Positions 31,156 through 41,700 of a DNA stretch of 64,000 nt are shown piece after piece; positions within the stretch are counted from its first letter, which is position 1, and every line of letters begins with the position of its first letter. The translations under genes were made by a program, and so were the position numbers. The notes beneath the pieces are model-generated. The model searched no databases. It was given only the letters and a program-made list of their open reading frames with translations, and was not told the origin of the DNA. Source of the DNA: Syngnathus acus (lineage: Eukaryota; Chordata; Actinopteri; Syngnathiformes; Syngnathidae); the NCBI RefSeq assembly GCF_901709675.1, contig NC_051096.1, positions 1,603,001 to 1,667,000 on the forward strand, in the 5' to 3' direction.

Positions 31156-31285
31156 TGTTTGTGGGTAATATATGTACTGATATGAATGAGACCCCGGACG
31201 ACAGCTGTTGTTCAAGTCTGTCTCTGTATTCAACTGGCGCCCCCGCCGTCATGACATCACACAACCCAGCATAACATCTCTAACA
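31156..31285 (-). repeat. 5' LTR of the gypsy element
   Basis: 130 bp, starts the element on the minus strand; directly followed (at 31155 leftward) by the tRNA-Leu-like primer-binding site. Confidence 0.95.
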
Positions 31286-31501
31286 AAATCTTAAAAAAAT
31301 TGATAGACGGACATTCTCAACCCTAAAGCGAATTAATACTTATGCCAGAAACACGGCAGGGCGGGCTCGACTTTCAGCGATAGTTTCGATGGTGATAGAA
31401 AAGGACATCTTGATGGAACTCAAACGCACGGATAATCTGCACAACAGAGTAATTGAAATCTTCTTGAGGAAAGAAAGGAGGTTGGATTTTGTGTGCAAAT
31501 A
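31286..31501 (+). pseudogene. hAT (ZMYM1-like) transposase C-terminus, right part of split element
   Basis: The plus strand reads, in one open stretch, the hAT dimerisation-region phrase FSTLKRINTYARNTAGRARLS, then IEKDILMELKRTD, RVIEIFLRKERRLDFV and a stop TAA at 31499-31501. This is the typical end of ZMYM1-like fish hAT proteins. It begins right at the target duplication of the gypsy insertion. Confidence 0.75.
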
Positions 31502-31600
31502 ATCAATTAATTCATTTGGCTTCATACTGTCCGCTGCCAACATTGTAAGGCACAGTAAACACACCGGTCTTTCCTCATCTCCCATCGTAGTCACACTGAA
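31502..31600 (-). pseudogene. hAT/ZBED transposase N-terminal fragment (BED-type finger)
   Basis: A short minus stretch encodes GDEERPVCLLCLTMLAADSMKPNELIDYLHTK. This matches the BED-like zinc finger start (C-x2-C ... H) of ZBED/SCAND3-type hAT transposases. Only this piece remains. Its orientation is opposite to the adjacent ZMYM1-like relic. Confidence 0.6.
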
Positions 31601-31691
31601 GCCGAGCGCTACGTACGCTTCGTCATATTTTCTTGTCTTAGCTTTTGTGTCACTCTCAATTCTCTTATCTCTGTCTCTCTGCCGTTCTTTT

Positions 31692-31802
31692 CATCCATCC
31701 ATCCATTTTCTGAACCGCTTAATCCCCACAGGGGTCGCGGGTGTGCTGGAGCCTATCCCAGCCGTCATCGGGCAGTAGGCGGGGGACACCCTGAACCGGT
31801 TG
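31692..31802 (-). mobile_element. GGCGGC-headed SINE-like repeat, tail fragment
   Basis: CATCCATCCATCC...GTCGCGGGTGTGCTGGAGCC...GGGCAGTAGGCGGGGGACACCCTGAACCGGTTG. This is the 3' third of the family in minus orientation, truncated where a hAT MITE begins. Confidence 0.75.
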
Positions 31803-31976
31803 ACCAGTTTTTACTTGTCTGATTTGAAAACAAGTTATTTGTTAATTTGTTTTGATGCTTTTACTGTATATAATTTGAGGTGCTCATACATTTATTTGGG
31901 TTGACAGTCATATTAACCCTTCGAAAGAAGCTATGACTACAATGCGGCCTGCGGAAAAAAAAACGTTTGACACCAC
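31803..31976. mobile_element. Truncated hAT-type MITE (TTTGACACC end)
   Basis: Homologous to the right half of 32308-32637 (shared TTTACTGTATATAAT.TGAGGTGCTCATACAT, GACTACAATGCGGCC, TTTGACACC). The left terminus is missing. Confidence 0.75.
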
Positions 31977-31979
31977 TGG

Positions 31980-32307
31980 TTTAAATCTAGGGTTAGGGTT
32001 TCAAAGTAGGGTTTCATACTAGAGTTAGGGTTTCAAAGTAGGGTTCAAAGCTAGGGTTAGGGTTTCAAACATGGGTTCAAAGCTATGGTTAGGATTTCAA
32101 ACTAGGGTTTCAAACTAGGGTTAGGGTTTCAAAGCAGGGTTTTATACTAGAGTCAGGGTTTCAAAGTAGGGTTAAAGCTAGGGTTAGGGCTTCAAAGTAG
32201 GATTTAAAGCTAGGGTTAGAGTTTCAAAGTAGGGTTTAAAGCTCGGGCTAGGGTTTTAAACTCGGGTTAATACTAGAGTTAGGGTTTCAAACTAGGGTTT
32301 AAATCAC
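31980..32307. repeat. Telomere-like minisatellite, TAGGGTT-TCAAAG type
   Basis: About 330 bp of variable 18-22-bp and 38-40-bp units built from AGGGTTAGGGTTTCAAA and AGTAGGGTTTCAAAGC. The GGGTTA core resembles vertebrate telomere repeat, but the spacers and internal position argue for an interstitial minisatellite. It lies between two copies of the same MITE. Confidence 0.8.
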
Positions 32308-32637
32308 AGGTGTCAAACTCAAGGCCCGGGGGCCAGATACGGCCTGCCAATTCATTTTGTGTGGCCCCCGAAGACAAATTGTGCATCAAATTCGTGTCAT
32401 TACTAAAATTGCAAATTGTCTTCACTTTTATTAATATCGTTGTTTTTTTAAAAATTTGACCAGTTTTTACTCGTCTGATTTGAAAACGAGTTATTTGTCA
32501 GTTTGTTTTGTAGCTTTTACTGTATATAATATGAGGTGCTCATACATTGATTTGGGTTGACAGTCATAATGGCCCTCCGAAAGAAGCTATGACTACAATG
32601 CGGCCCGTGAAAAAAATGAGTTTGACACCCCTACTGT
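32308..32637. mobile_element. hAT-type MITE, about 330 bp
   Basis: Inverted ends CAGGTGTCAAACTCAAGGCCC (left) and GAGTTTGACACCCCTACTG (right) enclose a non-coding body. This is a widespread vertebrate hAT family (CAGGGGTGTCAAACTC). The partial second copy lies at 31803-31976. Confidence 0.8.
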
Positions 32638-32963
32638 AGAGCGAATACTCCTTGCGCACACACTTACAGTGATACCGCCACTACCACCCGTAATGATATG
32701 AGCAAAGATGAGATCTGCTTATCATTGTTTATGTGAATGTAACATGTACCTCCGGACAGCAGAGGACGCTTGGAAGATGGAGAAAATGAAGATGACGAGA
32801 GAGACGAAGCGTGTTGAAAGAAAGTAAAAGTTCTTCTTCCTCAATATACGGTTTGGTAAGTCAGAATTCTGACTTTATTCTCAGAATTCTGACTTTAAAG
32901 TCAGAATTCGGAGAAAAAAAAGTCAGAATCCTGTCACCCCTCATTTTTTTTTCTTCATTGGCC

Positions 32964-33475
32964 CTAATCCTCAGAGATGGGGACTTGTTTTGTGGTCTGA
33001 TTTCTGCAGCACCGGGCATAATGGTTATTTTTATTACAATTGTTGCACGTTTTGCCATAAGCCGGACATTTTTTAGGAGGATGTTGTGTTCCACAACGAC
33101 CACAAGTTTTTTCTTTACTATCTGTGTTACCTGGTGACTTTGATTTCAGTTTAGTCTCAGAGGTCGCATTCTTTTTATTGCCTCTGTATGCGCCCCTATT
33201 CACAGCATCTATGCTGCAGCTGTCACTGATGAGTTCTTTTGCTTGCACCTTTACAGTCTCAGCCGCTCTGCAGAGCTTCAACGCTGTTTCCAGGTCAAGA
33301 TCTTCCTCTCTCAGTAGCCAGTAAGACCATTATCCCACACACAAGTCTATCTTTAATTAACAAGTCCAAATTCACACGTCTTACTTCTGTTCCGTAACGC
33401 TGTTACATATTGATCGATTGCGTCTCCTGTCTTCTGAGCGTATGTAAAAAATCTGTGCCTCTCAAATGTCACATC
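32964..33475 (-). pseudogene. Ty3/gypsy gag, inverted relative to its pol
   Basis: The minus strand encodes part of capsid (FERHRFFTYAQKTGDAIDQYVTA at about 33400-33475) and then, downstream, a CxxC cluster and CCHC knuckle (CGRCGTQHPPKKC, CNNCNKNNHYARCC). The frame then runs into CAGTCCCCATCTCTG-type MITE sequence and stops. The pol of what looks like the same element is on the plus strand from 33600. A frame break lies between capsid and knuckles. Confidence 0.82.
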
Positions 33476-33479
33476 TTGA

Positions 33480-33602
33480 ACTTCCAAGTCCAAGTCAAGT
33501 CTCAAGTTTTTTCATTTTTTGTCAAGTCAAGTCACGTCATCAAAACAGCGACTCGAGTCGACTCGAGTCCAAGTCACAGTGACTCGAGTCCCCATCTCTG
33601 CC
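33480..33602. mobile_element. GACTCGAGTC-rich fold-back MITE end
   Basis: Palindromic phrases GACTCGAGTC recur, and the block ends GGACTCGAGTCCCCATCTCTG. An inverted partner, CAGAGATGGGGACTTG, lies at 32972-32987. Together they bracket the inverted gag segment. Confidence 0.6.
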
Positions 33603-34826
33603 ATGCAGTGAATGAAGATGACTCTGATGAATTTTATGTGGACACTGTAACAGAAAACAAGGTGGAAAGACAAGATTGGATGATGACAATTAAAGTGAAT
33701 GACACGCACATGGAGGTTAAACTGGATACAGGTGCCCAGGCGAATGTCATATCAGAGAGGGAATTCAAGAGAATCAGACCCAGACCCAAGATACATGCAA
33801 CTAAAGCGAAAGTAAGTGGATACTCAGGAGCAAATATACCTGTGAAAGGAAGATGCATTGTTAAAGTAACACACAAGGACAAGGAATATACACTAGCATT
33901 CCTTGCGGTGCCAAAGAATGTGCAGACCATAATAGGTTTGGAAGCCTGTGAAAGACTGAACCTAGTCAAAAGGATACTTGTTGTGGAAACTGATGATGAT
34001 ATGGATTATAACATTTTGATGGAAGAATACAGTGATTTATTCCAAGGACTTGGATGCCTTTCGGGAGAACACAAAATCCGAGTGGATGACAAAGTGCCGC
34101 CAGTGATTCATCCATGCCGCAAAGTACCATTTGCGCTTCAAAAGCCACTGAAGGATGAGCTGGGCCGGATGGAGAGACTGGAGGTGATTGAGAAAATCGA
34201 TGAACCTACAGAGTGGGTGAGTTCTCTTGTTATTGTTGAGAAAAGGAATGGACAGCCAGTATGCATGGATCCAAGAGATCTAAACAGAGCTATACAGAGA
34301 GAACATTTCAAACTCCCTTCGAGAGAAGAAATAATGTCACAGTTTGAAAATGCAAAATACTTTAGCAAACTGGATGCATCATCAGGATTTTGGCAATTAA
34401 AGCTAGACGACGCTAGTTCAAAACTATGCACATTCAACAGTCCATTTGGTAGATATAGATTCCGGCGACTGCCCTTCGGCATTGCTTCAGCGCCAGAGGT
34501 GTATCACAAAACATTACACATGATCTATGAGCACCTAGAAGGAGTGGACACATCAATTGATGACATCATTGTGTGGGGAACTCCAAAAACAGAACACGAC
34601 ATGAGACTGAGAAATGTGCTTGAAGCAACCAGAAAAGCAAATCTGAAGCTGAATAAAGAGAAATGCCTGCTCGGAGTGAAGGAACTGACATTTGTAGGGG
34701 ACATCCTGAGCAGTGAAGGCGTCAGACCGGATCCCAGAAAAGTGTCAGCAATTGAAAATATGCCAAGGCCACAATGCAAGAAGGATGTACAGAGGTTTAA
34801 TGGCATGATTAACTACATGGGAAATG
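33603..34826 (+). pseudogene. Ty3/gypsy pol: protease and reverse transcriptase, truncated
   Basis: A plus frame of about 405 codons starting HAVNEDDSDEF. It has the retropepsin motif (VKLDTGAQANVI, catalytic DTGA), YSDLFQGLGCLSGEH, WVSSLVIVEK, CMDPRDLNRAIQRE, KLDASSGFWQLKL, FGRYRFRRLPFGIASAPE, the catalytic box SIDDIIVWG and LTFVGDILSSEG. It breaks off at INYMGN (34826), where a pogo-like fragment of opposite strand begins. RNase H and integrase are absent. The sequence differs from the 26540-31285 element and belongs to another gypsy subfamily. The open frame could still be read but lacks a start context and the rest of pol. Confidence 0.88.
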
Positions 34827-35813
34827 TAAATTTATGCTCCCTTCTGGCTGTGCCACCAAGTTTTTCTGGTGTGGGTAATTTCTTGAGCACATCACCTCTA
34901 GAGATGACTCCATCATTCTCTCTAAATGTGAAAATGGGCTTTCCATCAAGAGACCTCTTAGAACTTTGTTTCAGAAACTTTGCACTGCTCTCGTCACCTT
35001 CCACATTCTCCACCAATCCAACATAGTTATAGGATTTGGATTTTTTACCCGTAAACCTCACAATGACAAAGTCCCCAGCAGACAGATTCTTGTCACCATC
35101 ATCATCATCATCATAATCACTCTGGAGATCTGAACTGTCATATTCAGTGACATCACTAAGTGGAAGCGGAACATCACTCTCTTCTGAGCTACTGGGAGTA
35201 CTTTCTTTTTGGATTTGTTTTGCTTTGACCCTTTCAGGCTCCCCTTCTTGTTTCCACTCCTTTTCTTCTTTTCAGCCTGTTTCTTTTGTGGCACTACTTA
35301 CCCCAGGCCCTTTGGCACAAATTACCCCAGACCCACCATTTTGAAAAAAATGCATCCCCCTGCTGTTTTGAGCAAGCATCATGCTAACTCTATGGACTAA
35401 TGCTGTAGCTTACTAAAGCACTAAAACATGTGTGAACTGTTTTCAAAGTTGTTTATAATTGTTCAAACACAGCAATCAAAAAACCTTAATCATAGAAATT
35501 TTACTTTTGAGGGCAAAAAAATGTTTTTGAACTTAAATGTTGTTGGATTTGGTCCACAATTTGGAAAGCGCACAATCCGTGCCTCACGGCAAAAGCCATA
35601 GTCAATCACCTGTTATCCAATTTACTCACTGCGTGCTCGTTTTATTTCTTCAGTTTTAGGAAAAGGCTAAGACACCGAAACAAAATTTAGACTTACACAG
35701 GTTGATTGAGTTCAAAGGTAGGTGGTCACATGACCAACTTCTTCTATGGTTTTCTGGAAAACAGGGGTGGCACTATTTGATCTTGGCACAAATTACCCCA
35801 CTCTCCCCTACTG
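34827..35813 (-). pseudogene. Pogo/Tigger-like DNA transposon 3' part with one TIR
   Basis: The minus strand reads a basic Lys/Ser linker (35058-35294), then, in another frame, FTGKKSKSYNYVGLVENVEG ... LKKLPTPEKLGGTARREHKFTF ending near 34813. I recognise this as the C-terminal domain that follows the DDE_1 transposase in many fish and hydra pogo-like proteins. The right edge carries CTTGGCACAAATTACCCCACTCTCCCCTACTG (35782-35813), a plausible terminal inverted repeat. The same phrase starts again near 35310. The catalytic domain itself is missing. Confidence 0.55.
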
Positions 35814-37006
35814 TCTTTTAGGACTGAGTCAACACAAACTATCAAATGTGAGATTTGTATGGCGGTAGATTGGGGTAAAGTTTTGTAATTGAAAAAATAA
35901 AACTTAAAATAAACGTGTTGAGCTTTAAAGGTGAAAAATAAAAAAAATTGTTTATTATTTTCAGGTTTCACCTCGATTTATTTTTCAAGATTTGAGGTCA
36001 GTTGAATGTTTTATATTTTCAGATTCACATCCCTTTTTTTTTCCAGGTTCAACTCTTGCTTTCTCAGATTCAGATTTTATTTTTTCAGGTTCAAATAATT
36101 TGTGGGCGTTGCACACGTTTGACCCGAGTCTGGCGTGGGCGGCGTGGTCCTCGATGAGCGGGGCGCGGAATCACGAGTGACAGCTGAACAAGAACGCTCG
36201 GAGCCACCCCCAGATACAGCGCCTTCAGGGAGCACAGGAACGAAAACAAATGAAACTCAACACTTACATACGCCATATTCATGACATTGGCAGCTTTAGA
36301 TTGAATGCCTGAGACAAATTTATAATTTAAACACCGGGTTAGGACTCCCTGCGCCCCGGTTGAAAAAAATTGAGCTTTTTCGATTCTTCATTTTCATGCC
36401 GTTTTTTTCATTCGGTCTTGCGCGAATGTGCTTGCGCTATTCTATGTGCGGATGTTATCCATTCACCGTTTGCCTCCCGGACCCGGATGTTGTTTTAGCG
36501 ATCAGCGAACGGCGTGGGTGATGTTCGATTTTTTTTCCTGTGGGCGCGCGCCCCTACTGGAAAAATTCCTGGCTACGCCACTGGGCGGGGGGGAACCTGT
36601 TCGAATTTGCTACACTTAGGTGGTGAACACACCCCCAGGAAGACAGAAAAAGTAAATTGCTGCTGCCATGAACGGCGCTCACAGACCATACTGGGACTCC
36701 CAGTATTAAGGCCGTTTTCAAACTCAAATGTGGCCCGAGAACGCAAACTTTGAGCAGATCACTAGATGGCGTTATGGAGCCACCCTTTTTTCACCCTCCT
36801 CAGGACCAACTTGGGCTTTTTTGTTTCACTAAAGTTACGATGACACGCACAAATCTGAGCAACGCCTGCTTTTTAAAACCATTACCTCAAACCTGCATAG
36901 TAGCTCCTCAAGTAGAAACAAAAGAAACGAATCCGAAGCAAGCCAAGCCAGCAAGCTTGAAACGCGTCGATGGGACGCTCACTTCCTGTCATGTTTGAGA
37001 CAGGGT
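35814..37006. other. Intergenic DNA with a transposon-end scrap
   Basis: No gene is supported. At 36540-36585 the phrase GCGCGCGCCCCTACTGGAAAAATTCCTGGCTACGCCACTG, read in reverse, is the end of a known CAGTGGCGTAGCCAGG-type DNA transposon family. A minus ATG with a GTAAGT-like donor near 36265 (MNMAY) lacks a credible partner exon. Confidence 0.4.
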
Positions 37007-38700
37007 ATGTGTGAATTTACTCAATCTGTAAAATGAAAAAAAAAGTAATACGTTTAAAAAATATTTATATCATCACTGTTTTATTATTTACTTGATAAAT
37101 AATCTATTGTACTTATATATTTGTAAACGTATTTCATTACAATAAATTGCTTGATAAGAGTCTGAAGTGTTTTAAGGGTTCAAATTCATCCAGACATCAA
37201 CTTTCATGATGCGACTTTCAACCGGTGATAACCGCTGACTTGATTCATTTAATTGTACAAAACCAAAGTGAACAAATAAGGGACTTTCCACTTGGGTTGG
37301 CCAGTTTGCATTTCAGCTCTCAGTCCAGAAATGGCGGAGTGGCAGGCTTCTTGCGCCCAATTTCCTCGTTCTTGCCTAACCGGTATTTGGTGAATTGCTC
37401 GCTTGATGCACGGTACTATACAAAAACCGTTGGTCAAATATTCTAAACTACAAACAGTGCAAGCCAAATTATTAACATTTTATTTTGAGTCTGTGATTTG
37501 CAGGAGAAAAAGTATCTGAATAAATTCAGCTTGTAAATGCATGTCAGTGCTTCTGAAGGCCTGGAGGTTCATGTCACATAGTTCAAGTTGAGTCTCAAGT
37601 CAGGCCAGTCTCAAAATAAGCGAGGTACAAAACTCTTGAGGCAAGGAGTGTCACGTCACCAAGTTCAAGTCGAGTCTCCCGAGCCAACCAAGTATACAAC
37701 CAGGGATACTCTGGCTCACATCATCCAGCAATATATAAGAAGTTCAACATCGTTTATGTAAGATAGGGGTTCACGGTTGTACCTATTCATGATGTATGGT
37801 GTTAATGCTTTGCCTATGTTTTTGATTGTGTTATTCCGGATCACAGTAAACAAATCAAGCCGTACTATTTATTTCTTTGCAGAGGATAAAGAATATGTAC
37901 CTGTGTTGTCATAGTGTCTGTCTTCATGTGTTGATAAAAGCAACCAAATGTAGGGTCATATCTGGGAAAACAATGAAAGATGTCTCAACGTCACCACAAC
38001 ATCATGTGTATTCATATACTACACATCTTTCTGAAAAAGTAACATTAACATAACATCACATTTCACAACATTTATATAGTGTTTTATTGACACATTTGAT
38101 TGACATTCACTTGATTTCAACAATGACAAAAATTGACAACTGCTTTATTCTTTCCAAGAGAGCAAAATTCCAAACGCAGCGGCAAAAATTTTGCTTCACC
38201 TCCCATCGTTATGCTGAACTTCTTTAGACAGCCAACCTGTTGAGCGTGACTCGACACCACCCGCTGGTTGCAGTCGAGTAGCACGCTCCGTTTTGGATTT
38301 CCACGTTGGGCATTGATCGTTGAATATGTTCAGCCACAGTTCAAATAAGGGCAGTCAAGAACCTCACCTTCTGAGAAACATGTTAGTTGTTTATTAGATG
38401 AAGACCTGGGATCAAACGGCATTTCAAAATAGGAAATACAATCAAACAAGAATGAAGCTTGTCGCTATCGTCGTTGAAACCACCCAAAAACTTGATTTAA
38501 CCGAAACATAATTATTGTTGACTTGAAGAAGAAGAAAACATCTGTGTTGTGATGAGAAAGTCCTCTGAAAGAATTCTGACACCTGACAAAGAAGAGCAGA
38601 TAGTCAACAAGAATCCAAATGTTCCCTAACCCACCTCCAGAATCCGAAGACCACGTGTAGTCAGCATGAGCTAACTTCACCAGGTGACCGTTGCTGCCTC

Positions 38701-41700
38701 TCACTCGGCAACAGGCTCAGAATCGGTGGAAACAGCTAAAAGCGAGAGAGGTTAAATTACACAAGACAACAATTTTGATGAAGAACGTCATTCCATTCCT
38801 TTCAATCGAAAAAAAAGCATTTGCGAGCGTATCTCAGGGCACCAGTGTACGCAGCTGACATTTTCCGGCATTGACACTTTAGGTTAGAACAGGGGTGGGC
38901 AAAATCCGGCCCGCCAACCCTGAATAAATTGTATTATTAAACTTTTTTTTTGGTCATATTGCCTGCAATGACTGCGTTTCCCCAGTAGATGGGGAACCGC
39001 TCGCCTGCGCATTTACTACCGGAAGCCGTGTCAGAACGCTCGGTGCACACTCACAAGTGCGTGTACGTACTCAGTAGTACGGACATGGCGCACTCGCGCT
39101 CTATTTGTATCAGTCCCGAATTTAGAGCGTGGGCTGTGACGACAGCATTCTTGTAATTCGCGCGCTGAGCTTTCAGATACAGTTTTACGCTAAAGCCACC
39201 CACAAACCTTCCCCTGGAATCCTTCTATTAAAATGAGTCGCCCAAGGAAAAGCAAGGTGGACACAGTGCCGAGTGTTTCAAAATGAGTGGCCAATTTGGC
39301 TCGACGTACGCGACGTGACGTTCAGCCACATGAGCATCAACATCAACCCGTCACAGATCGAGGTAAACGGACCAACACCTCGGATCTCTCCTAAGAATTG
39401 CCACAACAAATTTTACTCCAGACTATGACGCACTAGCAAAAAAGGGAGACCAACAACACTGTTCCCACTGAAAATGAAGGGGAGGCTCTCAAGTTTGTTG
39501 TAAAAAAATGCATTTTGAATATGATTTGTACACATAGCAGGGATTGAAACTAGCGACTATTCTCATTTTCAAACAATGCAGGATGCTCAAGGACATTGAT
39601 GCACCACCTGCTTGCGACTAATCTTAACCTGTAAAGTTCTTAAGGCTTACTTTAAGGAAGTGTTTCCCGTTTCCTCACCTCTGTTACCAGGTGTTTGTGA
39701 GTTAAAACTCTGCTCTGATTTTCAGATACCCCCTCACCGTGTTGCCGTTTTGATTACTTTATTTGGATGTATGCTTTCACCGATTCTTCAAGATGATATA
39801 TTTGGTCAGAATGTTTGCGGTTTGATGTGATCTCATAAGATAAACATCTTTCATTAATCTGACCTGCAGGCACTGAAGTGATGGAGACTGTTATTCATAA
39901 TAACAGTGTCGTATTTTATGAGAATCACTGATAGCAGTTTTTTAGTGAATTTTTTTTTTTTTTTAATGCTGTTAATAAATGCATTTGTTTTCAAAAAACT
40001 TGTTTGGAATATCCATGCTTTACTACCTACTAAAGGCCAAAATCTTTTATGCAATGACCTTTACAGGTCGCTTATATTACTTCACACAAACACTACGTCC
40101 ATCTGCTCCTGGTTCGGCCCTCCGGTCCAAATTTAGAACCCAGTTCGGCCCGCGAGTCAAAAAGTTTGCCCACCCCTGGGTTAGAATCAAACCTTGACAT
40201 GGCTGCCTTGTTATTGTGGCTCAAAGGAAGCGAAAAACACTTTACTTACAAACTTGAGAATGTTCTTCTTTGTCTTCTTTCTTTTCCTCTTCCTCTTTTC
40301 CTGTCGGCTTTTCCCCTTTACAAGCTTGAGAGTATTCGGCTGAAATGAAAGAGAAGCAAGAGGAGATTAGGAATGGTCACAAACTGAGCAAGGCAAACAA
40401 TGTTCTCTTTGGATGTTCCTGATGGAGCAAAAATTTGTGTCGCTCACCTTGTTTGCTTTTGAAACGGTTGGCAAGGACTGCTGCCGCCACCGCCACCAGA
40501 GCGAGAACCACCAACGGGACGGCGATGGCCACCACCTTCTTCCTGTCTTGCTCTTCTTAAGACGGCAAAGCATGTGCGACAAAGAGAGACACGTAAACGA
40601 GCCGTCACGCTCGCCCCGCAGCCAATCGGACGTGTCTGAGCCGCGCCAAACGCTCACCCTGGATGCGCGCGTTGCTCAGGATGCTTCCGGCGTCCAGCTT
40701 GATGACGATGCCTTCCGAGACGCCGGCCAGCTGGAACACGCATTCGTACTCCCGCTCCGCGGCGGGCGTCAGCTCCACTTTCAGGTGGACCGAGGTCTGA
40801 AAGGTTCCGTCGTGGTTGGGGAGGGTCTCCCCCATCTCCACGTCCTCGTGGACCTGCTCGCCGTTCTTCCTCCAAAAGAGGGACGATGTAATGGGGTAGA
40901 AACCCGTGGCGTGGCAGGTGACCGGAGAGGAAGGCGTCTTCTGCAGGAGAGACACCTTGGGAAGCTCTACACACAGGGGCAAAGATGGAGGGAAATGCGT
41001 GAGGAGGGCACGAAAGATGGAGAGAATGTGAAGGGAGGAAAGACAGAAAGTGTGTGCGTGAGGTTGAGAGGTGTGAGAGGACAACGTACCAGTTCTCGTC
41101 AGGTAGTCCCTCCCGTTGCTCACATGCTTCTTCAACTCAAAAGGACATTCTTCAATGAAGTAATTCTTTCTGGCTTCATTGAACCCGTCGATTTGGTCCA
41201 ACTTCAATTTGGAGATGAAAGCTTGTGGATGTGCTGCGATCCATGTCATCGTCTTCGCCTCAAACGATAGGAAGTCTTCTCCATCGTAACGGACGTGCTG
41301 CCAACCATCAACCTCACCAGTCTCATCGTCCCATTCACAGCCTCTCATCACCTGCATCATGTGAACACCTGAAAGGATCGCACACAAGATTCAGTGACAA
41401 TAATGAGAGAGAAAGCCAGCAGTGACACGCCTGTTTATTAGTCGTGAAACCAGCACATGCAGTTAATTTAGACGAGCGGCCGCTTGGACGTAAACAAACC
41501 TCCAGTTTGGTTGAAGCGCTTTTGAGCGGTTTCAATGTTCATTTTCATGACCCGCTCATTCCAAATATTGATCTCTGTGTCTCTCTTCCAGAAGTGCGGA
41601 TTATCTTCTGTGATTTTGTTCACCCAGTCATGTTTCACTTTCGTTTCCCTGTGGTTGCTGTCGAACTGCAGAATCTGAACGCCGTCAACATACGCGACCA

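Larger units (their letters stand above)
26540..31285 (-). mobile_element. Nearly complete Ty3/gypsy retrotransposon, 4.75 kb
   Basis: Two 130-bp LTRs (26540-26669 and 31156-31285) differ at about three positions. The flanks show a perfect 5-bp target duplication AAATC. The primer-binding site lies directly inside the right LTR (minus TGGTGTCAGAAG, tRNA-Leu-like, 31144-31155), and a polypurine tract (AAAGGGGAGA, 26670-26679) lies inside the left LTR. Internal order on the minus strand is gag, knuckles, protease, RT, RNase H, integrase. The element split a hAT relic. The LTR similarity points to a fairly recent insertion. Confidence 0.95.

Noticed and set aside
31980-32307. True chromosome end
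   Set aside because: The telomere-like units are interrupted by CAAAG spacers, and ordinary sequence continues for 31 kb on both sides.
36091-36282. Possible first exon (MNMAY with a GTAAGT-like donor)
   Set aside because: No downstream exon, conserved domain or signal peptide supports it; it could be a promoter scrap of a transposon.
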